The notes under the pieces are model-generated. The model was given only the letters and a program-made list of their open reading frames with translations. It did no database searches and was not told the origin of the DNA. Positions 1 through 5,218 of a stretch of 5,218 bases of DNA are shown here, one piece after another (the first letter of the stretch is position 1; every line of letters starts with the position of its first letter). Location: NCBI GenBank assembly GCA_913057845.1, contig CAJXPC010000147.1, positions 1 through 5,218 on the forward strand, read 5' to 3'. Source of the stretch: an uncultured Pseudomonadota bacterium. GTDB taxonomy: Bacteria; Pseudomonadota; Gammaproteobacteria; Burkholderiales; Eutrophovitaceae. Position numbers and translations under genes: made by a program.

Positions 1-29
1 CGGCAGCGTCAGATGTGTATAAGAGACAG
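1..29. other. Nextera read-1 adapter remnant (synthetic)
   Basis: Bases 1-10 (CGGCAGCGTC) are the end of the Nextera read-1 tail. Bases 11-29 (AGATGTGTATAAGAGACAG) are the 19-base Tn5 mosaic end used in tagmentation libraries. The genomic insert starts at base 30, so the gene running into this edge was cut by the transposase in the tube. Read on the minus strand, the hydrolase frame continues through the adapter to base 1 and gains a false tail, SVSYTHLTLP. Confidence 0.98.
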
Positions 30-342
30 ATATGGGCGACACGACTCCAATATGTTTTAAAAAATTAGGCAAAACATTCAAGGCTTCATCATGCATATAT
101 TCCACTGACCGTTTTTCGGAGAGAGCCGTGGATCTACCATACCCATATCTCGAATATATGAAAACACGACATCCCGTTGCTTTAGCAAGGTCCTCAGGGA
201 AGCTCTTCCATAAGTCAATAGAACCAAGACCTTCATGCAACATAACAAGTGCGTCTGTTGTCAAAGTCGCATCATCAGGCTCGATACATCTATACTCCAA
301 TCTCTTATCATCGATATCAAATACACTATCCGTAATTCTCAT
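30..342 (-). CDS. alpha/beta hydrolase, N-terminal part (cut at contig edge)
   Basis: This is the first 104 codons of an alpha/beta-hydrolase-fold enzyme; the rest lies beyond the adapter junction. The start is ATG at 342-340. Upstream the frame stays open into livF but shows no ATG, GTG or TTG close by, and only a weak purine stretch (GAAAGAA, about 8 bases upstream) could serve as ribosome binding site. The protein opens with a beta-strand pair (FDIDDKRLEYR, residues 8-18). It continues with LVMLHEGLGSIDLW (32-45), the strand plus HEG-type oxyanion-hole loop of the fold, and VFIYSRYGYGRS (60-71), the next strand and its glycine-rich turn. A helix follows (YMHDEALNVLPNFLKHIGV, 82-100). The nucleophile elbow and the catalytic Asp and His would be in the missing part. 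The fold is clear, but the substrate (ester, lactone, thioester or C-C bond) cannot be told. It lies 43 bases after livF and probably belongs to the same operon. Confidence 0.88.
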
Positions 343-371
343 GACTGCAGTTCTTTCAAAAAAATTTACCG

Positions 372-402
372 ACTGATTGGGAACCTTAAATTCCCAACCA
401 AC
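372..402 (-). terminator. hairpin spanning the livF stop; possible attenuator or weak terminator
   Basis: On the minus-strand RNA, bases 402-391 can pair with 383-372 around a 7-base loop. The core is a perfect 7-bp stem (TTGGGAA with TTCCCAA). It extends to 12 bp if three G-U pairs are allowed. The livF stop codon (388-386) sits in the loop. A run of seven U follows only after a 7-base gap (364-358), so this does not match a standard intrinsic terminator. It could lower transcription of the downstream hydrolase gene, set an mRNA processing point, or protect the 3' end of the transporter message. The structure is seen; its function is inferred. Confidence 0.4.
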
Positions 403-1099
403 TTTTAAGTTCTTTGGGTTGCTCAATTAGTTTCGACGGAGAGTCATCAAACACAACGCCACCTTTAACCATTACGACACTTCGATTCGATATTTTTGAG
501 AGCGCGTTAAAATTCTTGTCGACAATTACAGTTGAGATGCCAGACCTTTTAACGATGCCGATTATGCTCCAGATATCCTTGGCAATTAGCGGCGCGAGCC
601 CCTCTGTCGCCTCATCCAATATCAATAAATCAGGGTTGGTTAGTAATGCTCTACCGATACTTAACATCTGTTGCTCCCCCCCGGAGAGCTGCTGTCCACC
701 ATGAGTCAAACGCTCTTTAAGTCGCGGAAAACTATCAAGCACTCGATCGTAGGTCCACTCCATTCGGCCCTCAAACCCCGGTCGCGCAGCTAGCAGCAAG
801 TTCTCTTTAACAGACAAGTTTTTGAAAATACCACGCCCTTCTGGAACATACGCTAAGCCCCTGCGAGCGAGTACGTGAGTAGCTAAGGATCTAATATCCT
901 GCCCTCGAAACCGAATAGAGCCAGAAGTGGCCGGCACCAAACCCATAAGACATTTAATGAGTGTCGTTTTGCCCATTCCATTGCGACCCATCAACGCTAC
1001 TGTTTCACCACGTTTAATATCCAAGCTCACACCATGGAGTACATGACTCAATCCGTAATGAGAGTGCAGATCTGTGACATTTACTAACGTATCAGTCAC
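386..1099 (-). CDS. livF: LIV-type ABC importer ATP-binding protein LivF
   Basis: This is the second of the two cytoplasmic ATPases that drive a branched-chain amino acid/amide type ABC importer. It has 237 residues, the normal size for LivF. Walker A is GRNGMGKTT (38-46). The Q-loop region is LAYVPEGRGIF (82-92), a LivF hallmark. The ABC signature is LSGGEQQ (138-144), and Walker B with its catalytic glutamate is LLILDE (158-163), followed by EGLAP. LivF proteins usually read VEQN at the switch loop, but here it is VDKN (193-196), so the residue at the gamma-phosphate sensor position is lysine. The start is GTG at 1099, set by a strong AGGAGGGG six bases upstream, and it overlaps the end of livG by 8 bases. 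LivF pairs with LivG under the LivH/LivM channel. The substrate of this importer cannot be read from the ATPase. Confidence 0.95.
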   Translation of the reverse strand: MTDTLVNVTDLHSHYGLSHVLHGVSLDIKRGETVALMGRNGMGKTTLIKCLMGLVPATSGSIRFRGQDIRSLATHVLARRGLAYVPEGRGIFKNLSVKENLLLAARPGFEGRMEWTYDRVLDSFPRLKERLTHGGQQLSGGEQQMLSIGRALLTNPDLLILDEATEGLAPLIAKDIWSIIGIVKRSGISTVIVDKNFNALSKISNRSVVMVKGGVVFDDSPSKLIEQPKELKSWLGI

Positions 1100-1844
1100 T
1101 AAAATCCCCTCCTAGATAAGCGGCTTGAACCCGGGCACTAGAACGAATATGTTGAGGTAACCCAGCGTCAATCACTTGGCCATTTAACATCACTGTCAGC
1201 GTGTCCGCTAAGGCGAATACCGCATCCATATCATGCTCAACCAATATAACCGCAAATTCGGATCGAATACTTCGAAGCAATTCCACAATCCTTAAGGACT
1301 CTTCCGCCCCCATCCCCGCTAAAGGCTCATCCAGAAGTAACACCTTTGGGTTTGTTGCAAGGGCTAAGGCAATTTCAACCTGCCGCTGTTCTCCATGAGA
1401 CAACTGACTGACTTTTTTGTGCGCAACTGATTCAAGCCCTACTCGCTCCAAGACACGCTTAGTGCCAACCTCAACTCCGGGATACGCGCTGACGGCTCCC
1501 AAAAACCGCATAGAAATTTCAAAGCGAGACTGGACGGCAATATTACAATTCTCAACGACGGTCAGACTAGGATAAATATTACTGCGCTGATAACTCCGAC
1601 CCACCCCTAGCAGACTCATCTGGGACGATCCAGAGCCAGTAACATCGAGCCCATCAATTAATATTTTTCCACTTGTTGGTTTCAAGTCACCCGACAACAA
1701 ATTTATTAATGTACTTTTACCTGCTCCATTAGGGCCGATCACAGCGTGAATCACTCCGGGCTCGCAAGAAAGTGAGACATCCGAAACTGCCGACAAACCG
1801 GCAAAGCGTTTTGTCAAACCTATAGCCTCAATCACTGATCTCAT
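1092..1844 (-). CDS. livG: LIV-type ABC importer ATP-binding protein LivG
   Basis: This is the first ATPase of the importer, 250 residues and close to the usual LivG length. Walker A is GPNGAGKST (37-45). The Q-loop glutamine is in GRSYQRSNI (Q86), a typical LivG context. The signature is LSHGEQ (148-153), the His-containing variant common in LivG. Walker B is KVLLLDEP (167-174), and the switch histidine is in LVEHDMD (H204). All catalytic residues are present. The ATG at 1844 overlaps the livM TGA as ATGA, so translation is probably coupled, and there is only a weak purine stretch in front. The reading frame ends eight bases inside livF. It acts on the cytoplasmic face, as a heterodimer with LivF. 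Confidence 0.95.
   Translation of the reverse strand: MRSVIEAIGLTKRFAGLSAVSDVSLSCEPGVIHAVIGPNGAGKSTLINLLSGDLKPTSGKILIDGLDVTGSGSSQMSLLGVGRSYQRSNIYPSLTVVENCNIAVQSRFEISMRFLGAVSAYPGVEVGTKRVLERVGLESVAHKKVSQLSHGEQRQVEIALALATNPKVLLLDEPLAGMGAEESLRIVELLRSIRSEFAVILVEHDMDAVFALADTLTVMLNGQVIDAGLPQHIRSSARVQAAYLGGDFSD
1106..1113 (-). promoter_or_regulatory. strong ribosome binding site for livF, fixing a GTG start
   Basis: The minus strand reads AGGAGGGG here, six bases before GTG at 1099. It lies inside the last codons of livG. No ATG competes nearby, so this site decides the start of livF. Confidence 0.85.
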
Positions 1845-2791
1845 GTTTCAGGTCTCTTTTTTGGAAAATTCAATCCAGCTAAGCCATTTGGAAAAAATAA
1901 CGCAACCAAAACCACCACAATTCCGGTTAATAGTTGCCAATGCTTGGTTGCGACCTGAAAGATTTCCTCAACAAGCATAAGCGTCGTTGTGCCGAGCACA
2001 GGTCCTAATATAGAACCTTTACCGCCAAGAATAACCATCATAAGAGCGTGCCCTGATGCATGCCACCCAACCATTTCCGGGTTAACAACACCAAACTGAA
2101 CCGCAGCTAAAAATCCACTGATAGCCGCAATCATGCTCGCAATGACAAAACACACCAGCTTGAATTTATAAGTGTGATATCCGAGAGCTTTGGTTCTATG
2201 TTCATTAACACGAATTCCAGAGATAACACGGCCAAACGGTGAATTCATAATTCTCTTGATCAACATTAAAACCAAACATACAAGTATTAACGCGAGATAA
2301 TAAAAGTGGCTTACATTAGATAGATCGAGTTGCCACCAACCAAATAGATTAAACCCCGGTCGGTCGTGGATATAGATGCCATCAGAACCGCCTGCAAAAG
2401 CTGTGTCGTGTAAGAAATAAAATAACATTTCACCAAGAGCTAACGTAGACATGATGAAAAATATACCTTTTGTGCGCAACACCAAAGCCCCAAATACGGC
2501 GCCCAGAGCTCCCACACACAGCACACTGGACAGCAGCGCTACAAATAAATTCATTGACGTCCCGATGGGGCTCAAAAGAGCAATAACGTAGCCCGAAGAA
2601 CCAAAAAATGCCGCGTGTCCTAAGCTCACCAATCCAGTGAAGCCAACCAACAAATTAAGACTACTCACAAATATAATCATGATCAAAATCTTCGAGGCGA
2701 ATTGAATGTAAAAACGTTCGCCAAAGACGGGGAGCAGGATTAGCATCATGAGAATTGCAATCAAAAGAGCATTTTTAAATATAGTGTTCAA
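1841..2791 (-). CDS. livM: LIV-type ABC importer permease LivM
   Basis: This is the second inner-membrane permease of the importer, 316 residues. About nine hydrophobic segments are visible, roughly at 8-24, 35-51, 57-74, 82-105, 108-127, 162-179, 211-234, 246-276 and 286-303. Family motifs are LNLLVGFTGLVSLGHAAFFG (45-64), the TKGIFFIMSTLALGE strand (107-121), and GGSDGI (134-139). The cytoplasmic coupling loop SPFGRVISGIRVNEHRTKALG (184-204) contacts the ATPases, and GGKGSILGPVLG (256-267) lies near the C-terminus. The start is TTG at 2791, the first codon after the livH stop, with AGGGAG six bases upstream. An ATG at residue 15 lacks such support and would cut into the first membrane helix. 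The C-terminus overlaps livG by 4 bases. Confidence 0.94.
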   Translation of the reverse strand: MNTIFKNALLIAILMMLILLPVFGERFYIQFASKILIMIIFVSSLNLLVGFTGLVSLGHAAFFGSSGYVIALLSPIGTSMNLFVALLSSVLCVGALGAVFGALVLRTKGIFFIMSTLALGEMLFYFLHDTAFAGGSDGIYIHDRPGFNLFGWWQLDLSNVSHFYYLALILVCLVLMLIKRIMNSPFGRVISGIRVNEHRTKALGYHTYKFKLVCFVIASMIAAISGFLAAVQFGVVNPEMVGWHASGHALMMVILGGKGSILGPVLGTTTLMLVEEIFQVATKHWQLLTGIVVVLVALFFPNGLAGLNFPKKRPET

Positions 2792-3688
2792 TCAACGCTC
2801 CCTGCCGAATAGCCCTTGAGGGCGTAACATCAGTATCAACGCCATCAGTGCAAAAATACTCATTCCCGACATCTCTGGAAAAATGTTTACTCCAAAAATA
2901 TCCAAATGAATTACTTTTCCAAAGGTGTCTATCAACCCGACCAGTAAGGCCGCGATCATTGCCCCCTTGATCGAGCCTAAACCACCAATAACGACGACCA
3001 CAAAACTAACAATCAGTACTTGGCTACCCATGCCTGGAAATACTGACGAAATGGGAGCGGATATCATCCCTGAAAAAGCGGCTAGTGAGACGCCTAGCGC
3101 AAATATAAATCGGTAGACCAATCCGATATTTATACCTAAAGATTTCGTCATTTCTCGATCAGATTCGCCGGCACGAATCATCATGCCCAGCCGAGTATGT
3201 TGTATGCCCAAAAACATCAGTATCGCGATAACGATACAAACACCGGACAACCAAAGACGATAGATCGGGTAGGCTAAGTTTTCCGTTAATTGTATTGAGC
3301 CATTCAAGAGTTCCGGAATAGGAACGCTATGCACATCATCTCCCCAGATCATGCTTCTCAACTCAGAAAAAATAAGTATTAACCCATATGTAACTAGTAC
3401 TTGCTGGAGATGGTCTCGGTCATACAAAAACCTTATAAACAACCACTCCAAAACCAACCCGAGTAGCAATGCGACTGTGACACCAACAATGAGCCCAATC
3501 CAAAAACTTCCAACCCACCCCATTAATGACCAGGCTAAGTAAGCCCCAATCATATAAAAACTACCATGAGCAATATTGATTACACCCATGATGCCAAATA
3601 TCAACGTCAAACCACTGGCCACCAAAAATAAAAGTAGGCCATATTGAATGCCATTCATGGCTTGTATCAGAACTGTAGCCGCATCCAT
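2792..3688 (-). CDS. livH: LIV-type ABC importer permease LivH
   Basis: This is the first inner-membrane permease of the importer, 298 residues, a usual LivH size. About eight hydrophobic segments run through the whole chain. The family signature GLTLIFGIMGVINIAHGSFY (26-45) follows the first helix. The cytoplasmic coupling loop runs from TRLGMMIRAGESDREMTKSLG (165-185), with the expected acidic and glycine residues. VIGGLGSIKGAMIAALLVGL (233-252) and RPQGLFG (289-295) complete the pattern. The start is ATG at 3688 with AGGAA five bases in front; that site shares bases with the stop codon of the carboxyltransferase gene, which suggests coupled translation. Its TGA stop is followed immediately by the livM start in the same frame. 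LivH forms the channel with LivM. Substrate choice is set mainly by a periplasmic binding protein that is not in this window. Confidence 0.95.
   Translation of the reverse strand: MDAATVLIQAMNGIQYGLLLFLVASGLTLIFGIMGVINIAHGSFYMIGAYLAWSLMGWVGSFWIGLIVGVTVALLLGLVLEWLFIRFLYDRDHLQQVLVTYGLILIFSELRSMIWGDDVHSVPIPELLNGSIQLTENLAYPIYRLWLSGVCIVIAILMFLGIQHTRLGMMIRAGESDREMTKSLGINIGLVYRFIFALGVSLAAFSGMISAPISSVFPGMGSQVLIVSFVVVVIGGLGSIKGAMIAALLVGLIDTFGKVIHLDIFGVNIFPEMSGMSIFALMALILMLRPQGLFGRER
2798..2803 (-). promoter_or_regulatory. ribosome binding site for livM, supporting a TTG start
   Basis: The minus strand reads AGGGAG here, six bases before TTG at 2791, inside the final livH codons. An in-frame TGA directly precedes the TTG, so no earlier start is possible. 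The spacing supports TTG over the internal ATG codons at residues 15 and 16. Confidence 0.75.
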
Positions 3689-3693
3689 TCGAA

Positions 3694-3698
3694 TTCCT
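3694..3698 (-). promoter_or_regulatory. ribosome binding site for livH, overlapping the upstream stop
   Basis: The minus strand reads TAGGAATTCGAATG across 3699-3686. The TAG ends the carboxyltransferase gene, and AGGAA, five bases before the ATG, is the livH ribosome binding site. Sharing bases with the stop codon suggests that ribosomes finishing the first gene restart on livH. Confidence 0.75.
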
Positions 3699-4965
3699 AA
3701 CTCAAAACACTTGAGAGATCTTCAAGCATATCGTCAACGGATCCTGACTCAAGCAAATGTTTCGTAGTTATCAATTTATCATCAGGCCGACGCATTGCGC
3801 TAAGCGCCGCTCGCGGTAATACTTGGACTGACCCGACCGAAAGCATACTCATGCGTGACGCCGCAGCAGATAATGCAGCAAAAATCCCACCTCCCGAAGA
3901 ACCTATTACCAAAACATGAACATTAACCCCACTCAAATGTTTTAGTCTCACGCCCAGGGCCAATGTCGCAAGGTACTCTGACAAGAGTAACGTTTCATCG
4001 CTCAGGCTGGGGGAATGACTGGGGCAATCGATAAAAATATTAATGTTCGAGATTGAATTGGGCAAAGCATCAATCGCTTTTACTAAATCATAAATACTCT
4101 CAGCATCCGCAAAAAAATCCGTCACTAATGCGTAAGTGGCTGTTGCAGAGCCAACCTGAGTATCCAGCGTGAATAATGAAGCTCTCCCAGACCAGGAATT
4201 CCCGTAACCGAACTTACTCTTGTCGATTGACGGATGAATAGACGCTTTAGCGGTAAACCGATCAGAAGGTATCACTCCATTTTCCGCAAATCTACGTTCC
4301 AGATTGAGTAGAGATTGCTTGATAGAGGACCCTAGATTTTCAGAGGACGATAACAAATGCTTGATACCTCCTCGGTAACCCTCTATGTTGTCTTCAACCA
4401 ATTGAAATCGATCCGATGTGGCAGCACGACTCTTACCACATAAAACCAACCTAACCCGATCAGTCGTTACATCATCCCCTTCGACATATTGATTCAAGGC
4501 TTGGATCAGTCTGGGCCCAGACATCGAAATTTGCGACTGCGCATTCACCAACACAACGTCACTAATCGCTGCAAGCATGCTGCCGCCTCCGTAGCATTGC
4601 TGCGTCACTAAGGATAAAACTTGCAAACCTCTCACTTTTGCGTCCAGCAATTCTCTAAAGACGAACCGAAAAGCTCCCAGGCTATTAGCACCTTCGGGAA
4701 CTCGAACGCCTCCAGTATTGAGCATCATAATCAGCGGCAAGGTCATTTGTTCGGCTGTAGTTATAGCAACGCGCAGCTGACTCGCTTCCGACGGACCAAT
4801 GGATCCTCCGGCACGATTAAAATCAAACGCAACAATCACGGCAGACTTTGCGTCAAGCGTCCCGCGAACAACATGCAAGTCCCCCACCGAATCGCATTCG
4901 AGGTCAATGCACTGGTCAAAGAGTGCATCTATCTGATGAGCTAAATCAAGTTGAGAAAAAACCAT
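3697..4965 (-). CDS. carboxyltransferase resembling fused malonate decarboxylase beta (MdcD) and gamma (MdcE) subunits
   Basis: This is a 422-residue protein with two crotonase-like carboxyltransferase halves. The first half resembles MdcD. It has FNRAGGSIGPSEA (49-61), the strand and turn LIMMLNTGGVRVPEGANSL (78-96), LLDAKVRGLQVLSLV (106-120), the oxyanion-type turn CYGGGSM (124-130), and ISMSGPRLI (146-154). The second half (about 260-410) resembles MdcE. It has a strand ending IFIDCPSHSPSLSDE (320-334), matching the MdcE block that ends in a DTQG-type turn and RRDE, then VLVIGSSGGGIFAAL (351-365), its second glycine-rich turn. In known malonate decarboxylase, MdcD and MdcE together decarboxylate malonyl carried on an acyl carrier protein, without biotin. 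The two separate subunits total roughly 500 residues, so this chain is compact. The start is ATG at 4965; an in-frame TAG 24 bases upstream leaves no other start, and no strong ribosome binding site precedes it. No CoA-transferase, acyl carrier or prosthetic-group genes are visible, so the substrate may differ from malonate. Fold and family are fairly sure; the reaction is inferred. Confidence 0.8.
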   Translation of the reverse strand: MVFSQLDLAHQIDALFDQCIDLECDSVGDLHVVRGTLDAKSAVIVAFDFNRAGGSIGPSEASQLRVAITTAEQMTLPLIMMLNTGGVRVPEGANSLGAFRFVFRELLDAKVRGLQVLSLVTQQCYGGGSMLAAISDVVLVNAQSQISMSGPRLIQALNQYVEGDDVTTDRVRLVLCGKSRAATSDRFQLVEDNIEGYRGGIKHLLSSSENLGSSIKQSLLNLERRFAENGVIPSDRFTAKASIHPSIDKSKFGYGNSWSGRASLFTLDTQVGSATATYALVTDFFADAESIYDLVKAIDALPNSISNINIFIDCPSHSPSLSDETLLLSEYLATLALGVRLKHLSGVNVHVLVIGSSGGGIFAALSAAASRMSMLSVGSVQVLPRAALSAMRRPDDKLITTKHLLESGSVDDMLEDLSSVLS

Positions 4966-5094
4966 ACATTCACGCCAAGACCAAACATACTAGGAAATGA
5001 GATACGACCAGCAGCCTTACTACCCATTGAAATGACATCCGAGACAAACCTTATTGGTTCGCTTCTAGTTTTGATAATAAGTGCTATCTAAAAT
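4966..5094 (-). other. 129-base gap upstream of the carboxyltransferase gene
   Basis: This gap lies between the stop of the upstream gene and the carboxyltransferase start. Its upstream third (5060-5094) is AT-rich. A TATTAT hexamer lies on the minus strand at 5079-5074, but the nearest -35-like hexamer (5099-5094) is only 14 bases away, so no convincing sigma-70 promoter can be called. There is no strong terminator or riboswitch-like structure. The gap is large compared with the 0-43 base gaps downstream, so an independent promoter or leader here is plausible but not shown. Confidence 0.4.
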
Positions 5095-5170
5095 TTAAAG
5101 GCTACATCCGACACCTGGGTCCTCTAAACTTTCCCATGCAGTACCAATCACGGTATTGATACCGTTTTCC
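5095..5170 (-). CDS. C-terminal end of an unidentified protein (cut at contig edge)
   Basis: The minus-strand frame from the adapter junction to TAA at 5097-5095 codes for 24 residues, containing INTVIGTAWESLEDPG and ending in VGCSL. The residue mix is protein-like, and the frame points the same way as the operon. I do not recognise the family. The only ATG upstream in this frame lies in the adapter (5187-5185), giving a false start reading MCIRDR, so a gene caller would report a spurious 30-residue protein. It could be the end of the preceding gene of the same pathway, such as another malonate decarboxylase component or an acyl-CoA enzyme, but that is only positional inference. The fragment is too short to rule out chance. 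Confidence 0.5.
5150..5165. repeat. 16-base inverted repeat (7-base arms, 2-base spacer)
   Basis: ACGGTAT and ATACCGT flank a TG spacer, making a near-perfect palindrome. It falls inside the likely coding tail of the upstream gene, five bases from the adapter junction. It could be a protein-binding site or simply codon chance; nothing links it to a known regulator. Confidence 0.35.
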
Positions 5171-5218
5171 CTGTCTCTTATACACATCTCCGAGCCCACG
5201 AGACCTCTCTACATCTCG
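5171..5218. other. Nextera read-2 adapter with i7 index (synthetic)
   Basis: Bases 5171-5189 are the Tn5 mosaic end in reverse orientation (CTGTCTCTTATACACATCT). Bases 5190-5204 are the read-2 tail (CCGAGCCCACGAGAC). Bases 5205-5212 (CTCTCTAC) match the Nextera N707 index, and 5213-5218 (ATCTCG) begin the P7 flow-cell sequence. The genomic insert ends at 5170. Confidence 0.98.

Noticed and set aside
32..376. Plus-strand open frame of 114 codons
   Set aside because: Its translation has no recognisable family features, and it lies opposite the alpha/beta hydrolase frame on the minus strand, which has clear motifs.
414..704. Plus-strand open frame opposite livF
   Set aside because: It is antisense to the conserved LivF signature and Walker B region; the open frame follows from the codon use of livF.
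386..3688. Urea-type importer (UrtBCDE) instead of a LIV-type importer
   Set aside because: The first permease is a short LivH-size protein of 298 residues, without the long N-terminal extension of UrtB, and no urease or amidase gene is nearby. A non-amino-acid substrate is still possible.
4621..4944. Plus-strand open frame of 107 codons opposite the carboxyltransferase
   Set aside because: It lies antisense to the conserved first half of the carboxyltransferase and has a low-complexity, non-family-like translation.
4941..5027. Possible 28-codon minus-strand small protein starting at ATG 5027 and overlapping the carboxyltransferase start
   Set aside because: It has no ribosome binding site and no recognisable features, and it is short enough to occur by chance. 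Conservation would be needed to revive it.
5074..5099. Sigma-70 promoter upstream of the carboxyltransferase (TTTAAA and TATTAT)
   Set aside because: The spacer is only 14 bases and the -35 match is poor, so it cannot be told from AT-rich background.
5095..5187. A complete 30-residue protein starting MCIRDR
   Set aside because: The ATG and first six codons lie in or across the adapter; only the last 24 codons are genomic.
11..5189. Perfect 19-base terminal inverted repeats flanking the whole window, as in a composite transposon
   Set aside because: They are the synthetic Tn5 mosaic ends of the Nextera kit, directly joined to read-1 and read-2 tails and an i7 index. No transposase gene lies between them.

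Overview
This window is a piece of a proteobacterial-looking genome, with base composition roughly mid-40s percent GC by eye. It is flanked by untrimmed Illumina Nextera (Tn5 tagmentation) adapter. Bases 1-29 and 5171-5218 are synthetic, so the genomic insert is 30-5170, and the broken genes at both ends are broken by library construction. Nothing in the sequence fixes the taxon. The gene families and tight operon packing suit a Gram-negative heterotroph, most likely a gamma- or other proteobacterium, but that is inference.

Every supported gene lies on the minus strand, so transcription runs from high to low coordinates. In transcription order there is: the last 24 codons of an unidentified gene (5095-5170); a 129-base gap; a 422-residue carboxyltransferase that looks like the beta and gamma subunits of biotin-independent malonate decarboxylase joined in one chain (3697-4965); the two permeases livH and livM; the two ATPases livG and livF of a branched-chain amino acid/amide type (LIV/HAAT) ABC importer; and the first 104 codons of an alpha/beta hydrolase (30-342).

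The genes are packed like one operon. There are 8 bases between the carboxyltransferase and livH, none between livH and livM (which share a reading frame), a 4-base ATGA overlap between livM and livG, an 8-base overlap between livG and livF, and 43 bases containing a hairpin before the hydrolase. The importer has both permeases and both ATPases, but no periplasmic binding protein (livK) lies in the window. The carboxyltransferase occupies the place upstream of livH where livK often sits.

The most interesting reading is a catabolic module that imports a small carboxylated or amide compound, hydrolyses an ester or C-C bond, and decarboxylates or transcarboxylates a malonyl-type intermediate. 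The substrate is not determined by the sequence. The other malonate decarboxylase genes (CoA-transferase, acyl carrier protein, prosthetic-group enzymes) are not visible here.
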